Source of the DNA: CAZWBR01 sp964632305 | Lineage (GTDB): Bacteria > Bacteroidota > Bacteroidia > Bacteroidales > Prolixibacteraceae | Direction: 5' to 3' | Length of the DNA: 64,000 bases | Assembly (NCBI GenBank): GCA_964632305.1 | Contig: CAZWBR010000014.1 | Location: forward strand, 14,298-78,297 | In this document: piece after piece, positions 16,948 through 25,700 of the stretch | Layout of the letters: every line of letters begins with the position of its first letter | Numbering within the stretch: position 1 is the stretch's first letter | Notes under the pieces: model-generated | Databases searched by the model: none | What the model was told of the DNA's origin: nothing | What the model saw: the letters and a program-made list of their open reading frames with translations, nothing else | Position numbers and translations under genes: made by a program

Positions 16948-16985
16948 AAAAAAATACCGGATTCCTCCCGGACCGGTATTTTTTT
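16948..16985 (-). terminator. Terminator downstream of the DUF4837 gene
   Basis: AAAAAAATACCGG (16948-16960) pairs with CCGGTATTTTTTT (16973-16985), with an inner TCC/GGA extension. It starts 19 bases beyond the DUF4837 stop on the minus strand and gives a good T tract. Confidence 0.88.
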
Positions 16986-17003
16986 TGTTTTCAACAATTA
17001 TGA

Positions 17004-18080
17004 TCAGCTTTGTTTGCCAATCGAATCTATATTTTCGGGAAGTGGTTCTCCAATATTGTACATCTGGTTGATCTTGTCATTGATATTTTGGTCGGAAAAC
17101 CGGAGTGAATAGATCATTGCTTCCACCTGACGCAGATAATCCCTTTTATCGTATTTTGGTGAATAAATGAACCCTTCAACAGTCACTACCCTTTTTCGGA
17201 CGGCATCCAGGGTTGAAATACTGACAAATGGTCCTCCCATAAAATCACCTTCAACTCTCCATAATCCCCGAAGTTCAACCGCGTAATTCCCGTTTAGTTT
17301 AAAGGGTTGTGTCAAAATCGGCACCTGATGCTCGGTCGTCATATAGGAGCCTTTCGCAGGACCATTGACATAGAGCTTAAGCACGGAATCCCGTTTTTGG
17401 ATTAGATAATTGGTTGTGAATGCGCTGTCTGATTCGTACGGGAATGAGTAGGCCAGAACAGCCTGGGTGGTTAATGGCGATTCGTATTTGATCCATACAA
17501 AATCGGTGGTATCCGTTACCAGGGCATAATCCTTGGTAATATTGAGGGTGAATTTATGTTTTTTGCTCAGTTTCTCGGCAAGGGGTTCATTCTTATATTT
17601 CTTTTGAGCATACATCTCCATTAGCCGCCTCTTTTCAGTGGAGAGGATCGTGCCAATAATTCTGTCGGATTCCTTGCAGAAAATATTAATAAATGAAGCT
17701 GTGTCGGGGGCCTGAACCGATATGACTAATTGTGATTTAGCGTAAACTTCGCGTTGAACGGTCACCGAAGGCTCACTTATCGTAGGGGATATTTTTGTGA
17801 GGATGATGTTTCTCGATGTTTCAAATGCTTTAAATGCATCCGGTGGAATATCGGTAAGGGAAAGAATTGGCTCTTGCTGAGGTAATCCCAACTGCGGCTG
17901 GAGAAGGTAATGGGCAATAGTATCCCCGATCTTACCCTCCCAATACTCTCTGGCGATAACTATAATGGTTTCTCCGGCCTTGCCCGTGGGGTTTCGCATT
18001 AATACCGTTCCATCGCTGCAGGAGAATAAAAGCCATATGGCTGAAAACAGTGTAACAAATAGGGAAATCCTTCTTTTCAT
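17004..18080 (-). CDS. DUF4837 family lipoprotein
   Basis: A 358-residue lipoprotein with a signal peptide and lipobox LLFSC (Cys21). The mature sequence matches the Bacteroidota family DUF4837: TIIVIAREYWEGKIGDTI near residue 38, LPQQEPILSLTDIPPDAF near 69, and a C-terminal LRGLWRVEGDFMGGPFVS. No function has been assigned to the family. It follows tatA on the same strand but is separated from it by a terminator. Confidence 0.85.
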   Translation of the reverse strand: MKRRISLFVTLFSAIWLLFSCSDGTVLMRNPTGKAGETIIVIAREYWEGKIGDTIAHYLLQPQLGLPQQEPILSLTDIPPDAFKAFETSRNIILTKISPTISEPSVTVQREVYAKSQLVISVQAPDTASFINIFCKESDRIIGTILSTEKRRLMEMYAQKKYKNEPLAEKLSKKHKFTLNITKDYALVTDTTDFVWIKYESPLTTQAVLAYSFPYESDSAFTTNYLIQKRDSVLKLYVNGPAKGSYMTTEHQVPILTQPFKLNGNYAVELRGLWRVEGDFMGGPFVSISTLDAVRKRVVTVEGFIYSPKYDKRDYLRQVEAMIYSLRFSDQNINDKINQMYNIGEPLPENIDSIGKQS

Positions 18081-18135
18081 GATTCATCTTTTATTTGACC
18101 ACTCCGAATTTACGCATAAATCATTAAAATACAAA

Positions 18136-18164
18136 AACCTTGATTCGGTCTGCAAATCAAGGTT
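18136..18164 (-). terminator. Terminator downstream of tatA
   Basis: AACCTTGATT (18136-18145) pairs with AATCAAGGTT (18155-18164). On the minus strand the stem is followed by TTTGT, 25 bases past the tatA stop codon. Confidence 0.8.
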
Positions 18165-18188
18165 CCTGTATTAATGTATATTACTGAA

Positions 18189-18395
18189 TTACTCCTTCAG
18201 CGACTCCTTTTTCTTGTCGTTGGGCTCTTCAGCAGGTTCGTCCTCTTTCATTGCTTTTTTGAATTCCTTCATTCCTTTCCCAAGCCCCTGCATCAGTTCC
18301 GGAATTTTCTTGCCTCCAAAAAAAAGTAACCCTGCCGCAATGATAAGGACAATTTGCCATGGGCCAATTACTCCAGCTATGATAAATGCGTTCAT
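18189..18395 (-). CDS. tatA: Twin-arginine translocase subunit TatA/TatE
   Basis: A 68-residue protein with a single N-terminal membrane helix (about 5-24), the hinge FFGGKKIPELM and an amphipathic helix (GLGKGMKEFKKAMKE) ending in a charged tail: the complete TatA layout. TatA forms the pore of the Tat pathway that exports folded proteins. No TatC gene is nearby. Two predicted Tat-type substrates are in this window, the GH125 enzyme and the flavodoxin fragment. It is transcribed after rseP. Confidence 0.93.
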   Translation of the reverse strand: MNAFIIAGVIGPWQIVLIIAAGLLFFGGKKIPELMQGLGKGMKEFKKAMKEDEPAEEPNDKKKESLKE

Positions 18396-18456
18396 TTTTT
18401 GTGTTTTAATCGTTCAATTGCAAATATATAAATCTTTTTATAAGGATATTCTTCGA

Positions 18457-19782
18457 TCACTTAAATAATTTAATGATATCATTCCCATTGGCAAAGATCA
18501 AGAGGGCAAACAGAAGGGCCATCCCGGCTATTTGCGCGTATTCCAGAAATTTATCGCTGGGTTTCCTGCCGGTAATCATTTCAAAAATGAGGAATAACAC
18601 ATGCCCGCCATCCAGAGCGGGGATCGGAAGAATATTCATCACTGCCAGGATGATGGATAGGAAAGCCGTTAAATCCCAAAAAGCTTGCCAGTTCCATTCG
18701 CCGGGGAAAATATTGCCGATCGCGATGAATCCCCCCAATGATTCATAGGCTTTGGTCTCGGGGGCAAACAATAATTTGAATTGCTTCAGATAATTGTTGA
18801 TTGTTCGGTATCCTTTTGAAATGCCGGCCGGGATTGATTCGAAGAACCCATACTTTATCGTCTTAAACTCAAAAACGCCTTCAAGATCATATTCCCGAAC
18901 AATTCCAAGCATCCCTTTTTCGTCCATCTTAACGGGGACATCCATTTCCGAGCCGGAACGTCTGATTTTCAATACGATTTGCTGTCCTTTCGATACGGCA
19001 AGTTTCTCCGTAAACTGATCGTAAAACTCAAAGGTGGTACTGTCAATCGCAAGGATTTCATCACCTATCGTTAACCCGGCATCGCGGGCCGGAGAGTCGC
19101 TCCCAAACGATTCGATCTTACATGAATATGGGATCCTCACCCCAATAATGCTTTTCTCTTTCAGTAGTTTGGGGATAATATCTTTGCTGATCGGGACTTC
19201 AATCTGTTCCCCGTTACGGTCAACCTCTATTTTCTTAACCTCGTTGAGGACGATGGTCGGGATAATTTTATTGAAATCTTCGATTTCAGACCCGTCAATC
19301 CGTAATATTTTATCTCCGTTCTGGAGGCCCATTTCCTGTCCGGTTTGCGATACCACAATACCGTATTTCACATTCTTGGTCGGCAGATACTCTTCACCCC
19401 AGGTAAACAGAACCATTGAATAGATGAACAGGGCAAAAATAAGATTAAAGAATACCCCCCCAATCATGATCAGCAATCGTTGCCAGGATGGTTTAGAGCG
19501 AAATTCCCAGGATTGTGGCGGTAACTTCATCTGTTCCTTATCCATCGATTCATCAATCATCCCGGAAATTTTCACGTATCCGCCAAGAGGCAACCAGCCG
19601 ACGCCATACTCGGTCTCGCCTTTGTTGATCTTAAAGAGCGAAAACCAGGGGTCAAAAAAGAGGTAAAACTTCTCTACGCGGCATTTGAAAATCTTGGCAA
19701 AGATGAAATGTCCAAACTCGTGAAGAATAACCAATATCGAAAGGCTCAGGATCAACTGCGCCGCCTTAACCAATACAACCAT
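18457..19782 (-). CDS. rseP: RseP-type site-2 intramembrane metalloprotease
   Basis: A 441-residue inner-membrane zinc protease (RIP metalloprotease). The metal site HEFGH is at residues 21-25 in the first membrane helix, and the second motif NILPIPALDGGH lies near residue 390. The central part contains two PDZ-like domains (VSQTGQEMGLQNGDKILRIDG and DSPARDAGLTIGDEILAID). It cuts membrane-bound anti-sigma factors and signal-peptide remnants. It lies 15 bases downstream of dxr, a common Bacteroidota arrangement. Confidence 0.95.
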   Translation of the reverse strand: MVVLVKAAQLILSLSILVILHEFGHFIFAKIFKCRVEKFYLFFDPWFSLFKINKGETEYGVGWLPLGGYVKISGMIDESMDKEQMKLPPQSWEFRSKPSWQRLLIMIGGVFFNLIFALFIYSMVLFTWGEEYLPTKNVKYGIVVSQTGQEMGLQNGDKILRIDGSEIEDFNKIIPTIVLNEVKKIEVDRNGEQIEVPISKDIIPKLLKEKSIIGVRIPYSCKIESFGSDSPARDAGLTIGDEILAIDSTTFEFYDQFTEKLAVSKGQQIVLKIRRSGSEMDVPVKMDEKGMLGIVREYDLEGVFEFKTIKYGFFESIPAGISKGYRTINNYLKQFKLLFAPETKAYESLGGFIAIGNIFPGEWNWQAFWDLTAFLSIILAVMNILPIPALDGGHVLFLIFEMITGRKPSDKFLEYAQIAGMALLFALLIFANGNDIIKLFK

Positions 19783-19797
19783 TTTATTACAATATTA

Positions 19798-20955
19798 TCA
19801 TATGAATTTATCAACCAATACTTTTGCTCTTGACCGTGCATCACAATCCGTCGCGATATAATCCTCAAGACATGGATCTTTCTGGAAGTCGGTTTGCTGC
19901 ATCACATTCTCATTAATCCGGGAAATATCCATAAACGAGATCTTACCGGAAAGGAACGCATCAACGACAACTTCGTTTGAAGCGTTTAACGCACAGGCTA
20001 AATTGCCTCCTTTGTTCAATGCCTCATACGAAAGTACAAGATTACGAAAATTTTTGATATCCGGTTGAGCAAATGTGAGAGTAGGATAGTCTGTGAAATT
20101 CATCCTCGGGAAGTTGCCGGACAACCTTTTCGGATATCCCAAGGCATATTGAATGGGGATTCGCATATCGGGCAATCCGAGCTGTGCTTTTATGGAGCCA
20201 TCGCAAAACTGAACCATGGAATGGATTATACTTTGAGGATGTATAACCACATCGATCTGCCCGGGTTTAAGTCCAAACAACCATTTGGCTTCGATGACTT
20301 CAAATCCCTTGTTCATCAGGGTGGCCGAATCAATGGTAATCTTCGCCCCCATATCCCAGTTGGGGTGTTTTAAGGCATGGGCGGGGGTAACTTTTTCGAG
20401 ATAGACAGCATCTTTTCCATGGAAAGGCCCTCCCGAACAGGTCAGGATCACCTTCTCAACCGGATTGCCATCTTCTCCGGCCAGACATTGAAAAATGGCC
20501 GAATGTTCCGAATCGACAGGTAATATCTTAATCCCTCTTTCTGTTGCCAGTCTTGTCACCAGGTCTCCGGCGACTACCAGGGTTTCCTTATTGGCCAACG
20601 CGATCTGTTTACCCGACTTGATGGCGTTGATCGTGGGCAATAATCCCGAATAGCCAACCATGGCAGTCAATACCAGGTCGATAGAACCCATTTCAACGAC
20701 CTGACTAATGGCGTTCTTTCCGGCATAGACCTTGATGGGCTCCCGCGATAAGGCGTTCTTGATTTCCTGGTATTTTTCCTCGTTCCCGATGACCACTACA
20801 TTGGGTTTGAACTTCAACGCCTGCTCAATCAACAGGCTAACGTTGTTGAAGGCCGTCAATACTTCAACGGTAAATTCATCCGGGTGTTGGCCAATCACAT
20901 CCAGCGTCTGTTGCCCGATTGAACCTGTAGATCCTAGTATTGCTATATTTTTCAT
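19798..20955 (-). CDS. dxr: 1-deoxy-D-xylulose 5-phosphate reductoisomerase
   Basis: Catalyses the NADPH-dependent formation of MEP, the committed step of the non-mevalonate isoprenoid pathway. The 385-residue product has the NADPH motif GSTGSIGQQTLDV (8-20), LANKETLVVAG (about 123), the metal and substrate motif PVDSEHSAIFQCL, the flexible-loop SGGPFHG, and HPNWDMGAKITIDSATLMNKGFE represented near residue 205. Length is normal. It precedes rseP in the same transcription unit. Confidence 0.96.
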   Translation of the reverse strand: MKNIAILGSTGSIGQQTLDVIGQHPDEFTVEVLTAFNNVSLLIEQALKFKPNVVVIGNEEKYQEIKNALSREPIKVYAGKNAISQVVEMGSIDLVLTAMVGYSGLLPTINAIKSGKQIALANKETLVVAGDLVTRLATERGIKILPVDSEHSAIFQCLAGEDGNPVEKVILTCSGGPFHGKDAVYLEKVTPAHALKHPNWDMGAKITIDSATLMNKGFEVIEAKWLFGLKPGQIDVVIHPQSIIHSMVQFCDGSIKAQLGLPDMRIPIQYALGYPKRLSGNFPRMNFTDYPTLTFAQPDIKNFRNLVLSYEALNKGGNLACALNASNEVVVDAFLSGKISFMDISRINENVMQQTDFQKDPCLEDYIATDCDARSRAKVLVDKFI

Positions 20956-21032
20956 TTGTTCTGTCTCCGTAGATAGCGTCTGTCGAATAGCGATTTTTTT
21001 GTTGTATTTGTGAAAGTTAGTCGGCAGAATGA

Positions 21033-21896
21033 TTAAAAACTGATATACTCCTCAGGATCCAGGGCAGAGCCGTTCATCCAGATTTCGAAATGGAGGTGCG
21101 GCCCGGTGGTCTCTTTTCCTGAGTTGCCCATTATTGCGATGGCTTCCCCGGCCCTAACCCTGTCGCCCTGTTTTTTAAGCAACTCCGAGTTGTGTTTGTA
21201 GCAGGTGGTTATGTTTTGGGCGTGTTGGATTACAATCACATAGCCTGTTTCCATGGTCCACTCCGAAAATATAACGGTCCCGTCCAGTGCTGAGGATATC
21301 CGTGAATTGGGTTTACCCACTATATCGATCCCATAATGGCCGGCGGCTGTATTCATTTTTCCGGTGATCAACCCTTTCATCGGGGGGAAGAACAATAAAT
21401 CGTCAATTCCCTGGCGAGGTGCAGCTCCCGTGTTTCCCGAGTAATTGAATTGTTCCTGCTGCAATTCCTCTTTGAACAGGCTGTCAGAATTACTCCGGCT
21501 TAATTTGGTAAGATCAGGTTTTACTACTGAATCATGTTTGGCGGTCAATTGGGTGGGATTCTCGCCGGTCAGCATCGCTCTGAAATCCTGAAAATAGCGA
21601 TCGTAAGTCTGAATTTTTTGCTCCAGCGAATCAACGACCAACGCGTTATTGATCAATCTTTGCCTCAGCTTCCCCGAAGGATAACCGGGAATATATTCCC
21701 GCAAAGGGGTAAAGGCGATCAAAACCGTTACTGCAATGATGATAAGGATTACGGCACCTGTTAAGCCCAATACCATAGTGCGGGCATTAAACCTTACCTG
21801 TTTGATGATGTGTAGGTTAGTGTCGTTAAAAACCACTATCCGGTAAGGGTTTCTGAACAGTTTTTTTATTTTTTCTTTTATGCTTTCAATCGACAT
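21033..21896 (-). CDS. M23 (LytM) family metallopeptidase
   Basis: A 287-residue membrane-anchored murein endopeptidase-like protein. I chose the ATG giving MSIESIKEK; an in-frame TTG five codons upstream is less likely. One membrane segment (about 37-61) is followed by a coiled-coil-like linker and a C-terminal LytM domain with the metal-binding HYGIDIVG motif and the GPHLHFEIWMNG motif. The catalytic residues needed for zinc binding appear intact. It is upstream of dxr with 77 bases between them. Confidence 0.92.
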   Translation of the reverse strand: MSIESIKEKIKKLFRNPYRIVVFNDTNLHIIKQVRFNARTMVLGLTGAVILIIIAVTVLIAFTPLREYIPGYPSGKLRQRLINNALVVDSLEQKIQTYDRYFQDFRAMLTGENPTQLTAKHDSVVKPDLTKLSRSNSDSLFKEELQQEQFNYSGNTGAAPRQGIDDLLFFPPMKGLITGKMNTAAGHYGIDIVGKPNSRISSALDGTVIFSEWTMETGYVIVIQHAQNITTCYKHNSELLKKQGDRVRAGEAIAIMGNSGKETTGPHLHFEIWMNGSALDPEEYISF

Positions 21897-22175
21897 TTCT
21901 TCATCTTTCAAGAAGGTTCAAACTTACATGAAATTCATTCGATCCCCAAAAAGATTTCTCTTTTATGAGATATTTTTCACCGGAAAAAATCTTAAAAAAG
22001 TTTAAATATGAGAAGATTACCTCAGTGGTCGCTTTCTTCGCGGCTTTTTGTATCGCTCCCGCGAGGTAATTATTTCAGATATTTTCATTTCCGGTCTTGT
22101 TTTTAATAAAAAGATGCCTATATTTGCACCCGCTAAAGCAGCAAACGTTCTGATAAAAATTAAATAAAGATATAT

Positions 22176-22248
<73 letters not shown>

Positions 22249-22253
22249 CAAAG

Positions 22254-22286
22254 AAAAAGCCTTTCCAATCCTGGAGAGGCTTTTTT
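22254..22286 (+). terminator. Terminator after tRNA-fMet
   Basis: AAAAAGCCT pairs with AGGCTTTTT with an inner TCC/GGA, six bases after the tRNA, followed by a run of T. Confidence 0.88.
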
Positions 22287-22571
22287 GTTGATACCCGGTA
22301 AAAGTTTATTCTGAAAGAAACTAAAATAACCGCATTTGCTCCAAATGCCGAATGCCGGGTCTTTCCCCGAAAACCCGGCTGCATCTTCTGTATCCCTTAA
22401 TCACTCGGAAAAAAATAAAAAATCCCAATGCGGCAGGCACTGGGGAAAGATCATGTTCAGGAACCGAAGCAGAACGATTCTTGTCGGTGTTTATCCCATT
22501 GTTGCCCATTTCTCCCCGATAAATTCTATAAAGGGAGAAATGGGTTAATGGGCCGTTGATTACATCTTCAG
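22287..22571. other. Intergenic region with a 12-bp inverted repeat
   Basis: No gene is seen between the tRNA terminator and galM. Near its right end CCCATTTCTCCC (22505-22516) is perfectly complementary to GGGAGAAATGGG (22533-22544). It lies 28 bases beyond the galM stop codon and could end that transcript, but there is no T tract on the minus strand. Confidence 0.5.
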
Positions 22572-23699
22572 TTACTTTTTAACAGAAAATCGGTAGATGG
22601 TTCTTGATTTGAATTTTTCTCCCGGATTTAATACCGTTGAAGGGAAACTGGCCTGATTGGGGCTGTCGGGGAAATGCTGGGTTTCGAGGGCAAAGCCTGA
22701 TCTGGTATTAACGGGTTTGGCATTGCTCTCCAGTGATCTTTTCCACATCATTCCGTTGCCCGAGTAGAATTGCATCCCTGGCTCATCTGTGATTACTTCA
22801 AGGGTACGACCGCTGGTGGGGTCATAAACTAATGCATCAACCTCCTTTTTATTGTCAAGGACATAATTGTGGTCATACCCATTGAATGGGGCATCTTCGT
22901 AGGTCTCCCCGATTTTTTTACCAATAGTCTGAGCAACGGTGAAATCGAATGGCGTTCCTTTCACGGGGCGGATCTCTCCGGTGGGGATCTGAGTTTTATC
23001 GACCGGGGTATAGGCTGAAGCGTTCAGGGTGAGAAGATGATCGAAGATATAGCCGTTTCCGGTCCCGTGAAGATTGAAATACGCGTGATTGGTCACATTT
23101 ATCACGGTCTTCTTGTCTGTTTTGGCAGCATAATCGATGATGATCTCATTTTTATCAGTCCAGGTGTAAGTCACATCAATCGTCAGGGTGCCGGGAAAAC
23201 CTTCTTCCATGTCGGGACTAACATAGGAGAAGACCACAGCCGGGTATTTTGATTTTTCAGGAATCCGGGCGTCCCACACTTTGTTATACCATCCGTTGGG
23301 CCCACCGTGCAGCGTGTTTGGCTTATTGTTGACCGGTAAATTATATTCTTTACCATCGAGTGTGAATTTTGCATTCGCAATCCGGTTGGCGAACCTTCCT
23401 ACTGTGGCGCCTCCAAACAGATCCCCTTTTACAATCGATTCAAGTTTTTCTGACCCGTTGGTAACATTGGCTTTTTCTCCGTTTTTATCGGGGACAATGA
23501 TCGTGACAATTTTAGCGCCGAAATTGGTTACCTTCAATACATTCCCGCCCTTGTTGGTCAAGGTGAAAAGAGATACTTCACTTCCCTTGTGATCACCCAA
23601 TACCTCTTTATTTACCGGGGTTATGCCTTTGCCGTTCAGGTTGCCTGCAATGGCCAGTAATGAAAGAATAATCAATGATAAGAATTTTAAGCTTTTCAT
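22572..23699 (-). CDS. galM: Aldose 1-epimerase (galactose mutarotase), exported
   Basis: A 375-residue protein interconverting alpha and beta anomers of aldoses such as galactose or glucose. It begins with a signal peptide (about 1-22), so it works in the periplasm or outside the cell, unlike E. coli GalM. Family motifs are GRFANRIANAKFTLDG, TLHGGPNGWYNKVWDA, the catalytic His in NVTNHAYFNLHGTG, and QMQFYSGNGM-like EPGMQFYSGNGMM with a C-terminal ALETQHFPDSPN (catalytic Glu). It probably supports the neighbouring glycosidases. Confidence 0.93.
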   Translation of the reverse strand: MKSLKFLSLIILSLLAIAGNLNGKGITPVNKEVLGDHKGSEVSLFTLTNKGGNVLKVTNFGAKIVTIIVPDKNGEKANVTNGSEKLESIVKGDLFGGATVGRFANRIANAKFTLDGKEYNLPVNNKPNTLHGGPNGWYNKVWDARIPEKSKYPAVVFSYVSPDMEEGFPGTLTIDVTYTWTDKNEIIIDYAAKTDKKTVINVTNHAYFNLHGTGNGYIFDHLLTLNASAYTPVDKTQIPTGEIRPVKGTPFDFTVAQTIGKKIGETYEDAPFNGYDHNYVLDNKKEVDALVYDPTSGRTLEVITDEPGMQFYSGNGMMWKRSLESNAKPVNTRSGFALETQHFPDSPNQASFPSTVLNPGEKFKSRTIYRFSVKK

Positions 23700-24018
23700 A
23701 TAGTCTGATTGTTTTTTAGTGCATTATGGTCGTCAAAATTAGCAGATAAATAAGAACTTACAACAATATCAGGTTAAAAAATCGATCCTGATTTTTTAGA
23801 TAAAGGCTTGGCGTACAACCGACCTGTTGTTTTTATTCGTTGATTGACCGAGGCTTACACCGAATACCCATACGATAGGATATTATTGTTTATTGATTAT
23901 TTGACGAAAATAATTTTTAACTTCAGGCCGGGAAAATTTAAGATTTATCCGGCTATACCTTAATAAAATTTGCAGTTCTTATTTTTGTAAAATCAATATA
24001 ATAACCAGTTTTAATTAC
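23700..24018. other. Divergent intergenic region between galM and GH8 genes
   Basis: 319 bases with no coding signal. It must hold promoters in both directions. On the plus strand TATTTTTG at 23980-23987 is an exact TAnnTTTG -7 match 32 bases before the GH8 start codon; no clear -33 element or operator was recognised. Confidence 0.5.
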
Positions 24019-25332
24019 ATGAAAAAGATAATCTGTTTTAGTTTATTGTTTATTGCGATTTGCAGCAGTTGCCTCGCGGCTACGATCACCCCCGATGAGG
24101 ATTGTATGAAGGATGTCAAGGACAAGAGGGGAGTTATGAAGCCTTGGAAAAAAGGGGCATGGGAAACGGGTAAATATCGTAACGTGTTCCTTGATGCAGG
24201 ATATAAAAAGGCGGATATCGATGCGAAGCTGGCCAAAGCCTATTCTGATCTCTTTGAAGGGCCCAACAAAGTCTACTTCGAAGTAGGTGATTCAATGGCT
24301 TATGTGTCGGATATTAAAAACCATGATGCCCGTACCGAGGGTCTTTCCTATGGGTTGATGGTGGCCGTGCAGTTGGACAAAAAGGAGGTCTTCGACCGTT
24401 TGTGGCGCTGGACACAAAAATACATGCAACACCAGGGCGGCGATCGCGATGCCTATTTTGCATGGAGTGTAAAACCGGAGAGCGGAAAACAAAATTCTCC
24501 CGGATCTGCTTCCGACGGAGAATTGTATTTTGTGACCAGTCTTTTATTCGCTTCCAACCGGTGGGGTAATGATACCGGAATCAATTATTATGCCGAAGCC
24601 CGACGTATTCTGGATGCCATGTGGAGTAAAAACGGGGCCAGCGGTCAAAGGAACGTGATCAATGTCGAACATAAACAGATCACCTTCGTACCCGACAGAT
24701 CAGGTTACGACTGGACCGACCCGTCCTATCACCTGCCGGCCTTCTTTGAGGTATGGGCTGAATATGCAAAAGATGGTCATGAACAGTTCTACCGCGATTG
24801 CGCCGATACTGCCCGGGTGTTCCTTCATAGGGCCACTCATCCGGTCACTGGCCTGAACCCCGATTACGCTGAGTTTAGCGGCGCCCCCAAATCGAGAGGC
24901 CGTATGGGAGAAGCGTTCCGTTATGATTCATGGAGGGTGCCTATGAACATCGCGATGGATTATTCATGGTATGGTAAAGACCAGAAATGGCAGAAAGAAT
25001 ATGGGAAGAAGTTCCAAAACTTTCTTTTCTGCAGAGGCATAGATACTTTCGAAGATCAGTTTAATATCGACGGTACTCTGCCAAGCTTTATCCTTCAGGC
25101 CGGCGGGTATCAGAAACTACGCCACTCCCTTGGTTTGGTCTCCACCTCCGCGGCGGCATCCATCATGGGTACACAGGCTAAAAGCTGGAAATTCGTGGAC
25201 GCCGTGTGGAATGCTAAACTGGAACCTTACGAGGATGGATATTTCGACCCTTATTATGATGGATTACTCTATCTGTTCAGCTTAATGCATCTGAGCGGTA
25301 ATTACCGGATCATCACTCCCGCTTCGAACTGA
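24019..25332 (+). CDS. Glycoside hydrolase family 8 (exo-oligoxylanase-like)
   Basis: A 437-residue exported enzyme. After a signal peptide (about 1-20, with a possible lipobox) comes an (alpha/alpha)6 GH8 domain. The general acid is Glu107 in DARTEGLSYGL, and the likely base Asp303 lies in RYDSWRVPMN, followed by IAMDYSWYG. This pattern resembles reducing-end xylose-releasing exo-oligoxylanases more than bacterial cellulases, so xylo-oligosaccharide cleavage is the best guess. Substrate preference cannot be proven from sequence alone. A terminator follows at 25529. Confidence 0.88.
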   Translation: MKKIICFSLLFIAICSSCLAATITPDEDCMKDVKDKRGVMKPWKKGAWETGKYRNVFLDAGYKKADIDAKLAKAYSDLFEGPNKVYFEVGDSMAYVSDIKNHDARTEGLSYGLMVAVQLDKKEVFDRLWRWTQKYMQHQGGDRDAYFAWSVKPESGKQNSPGSASDGELYFVTSLLFASNRWGNDTGINYYAEARRILDAMWSKNGASGQRNVINVEHKQITFVPDRSGYDWTDPSYHLPAFFEVWAEYAKDGHEQFYRDCADTARVFLHRATHPVTGLNPDYAEFSGAPKSRGRMGEAFRYDSWRVPMNIAMDYSWYGKDQKWQKEYGKKFQNFLFCRGIDTFEDQFNIDGTLPSFILQAGGYQKLRHSLGLVSTSAAASIMGTQAKSWKFVDAVWNAKLEPYEDGYFDPYYDGLLYLFSLMHLSGNYRIITPASN

Positions 25333-25700
25333 TCCTGTTATCCGGGGGAGGATTGATCATTTTTATCATCCCGGTGATGTATTGAAATACGATGATGCAG
25401 GGTGGACGTGAGGTCCTGGCCGGTTTTTCTTTAGGAGAAGATCCCGGAACAGGGTTCGCCGCACCGAATGATAGACTTGTTCGTATCGTCTTGCCGGTTG
25501 AATATTTACAACATTTGATAGAAATAGCAAAGGGTTGTCTCATTCGTGAGGCAACCCTTTTTTGTTGTTTACCCTTGCCGGTTATTTGGATTGAATGAAT
25601 CCGCAAATACTTCCGTAAAAGTTATGAATTACATATTCAGTTGATTAACTTTGTTTGTTCCCGGGCGATGGGGAAGAATACGGATCAATAAACAAAGGCC
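25333..25700. other. Intergenic region between GH8 and GH125 genes
   Basis: 368 bases with no convincing gene. It holds the terminator at 25529-25563 about 200 bases after the GH8 stop; the remainder up to the GH125 start is presumed promoter region without a recognised motif. Confidence 0.5.
25529..25563 (+). terminator. Terminator between GH8 and GH125 genes
   Basis: AAAGGGTTG (25529-25537) pairs with CAACCCTTT (25552-25560), with an inner CTCA/TGAG helix, followed by TTT. Confidence 0.85.
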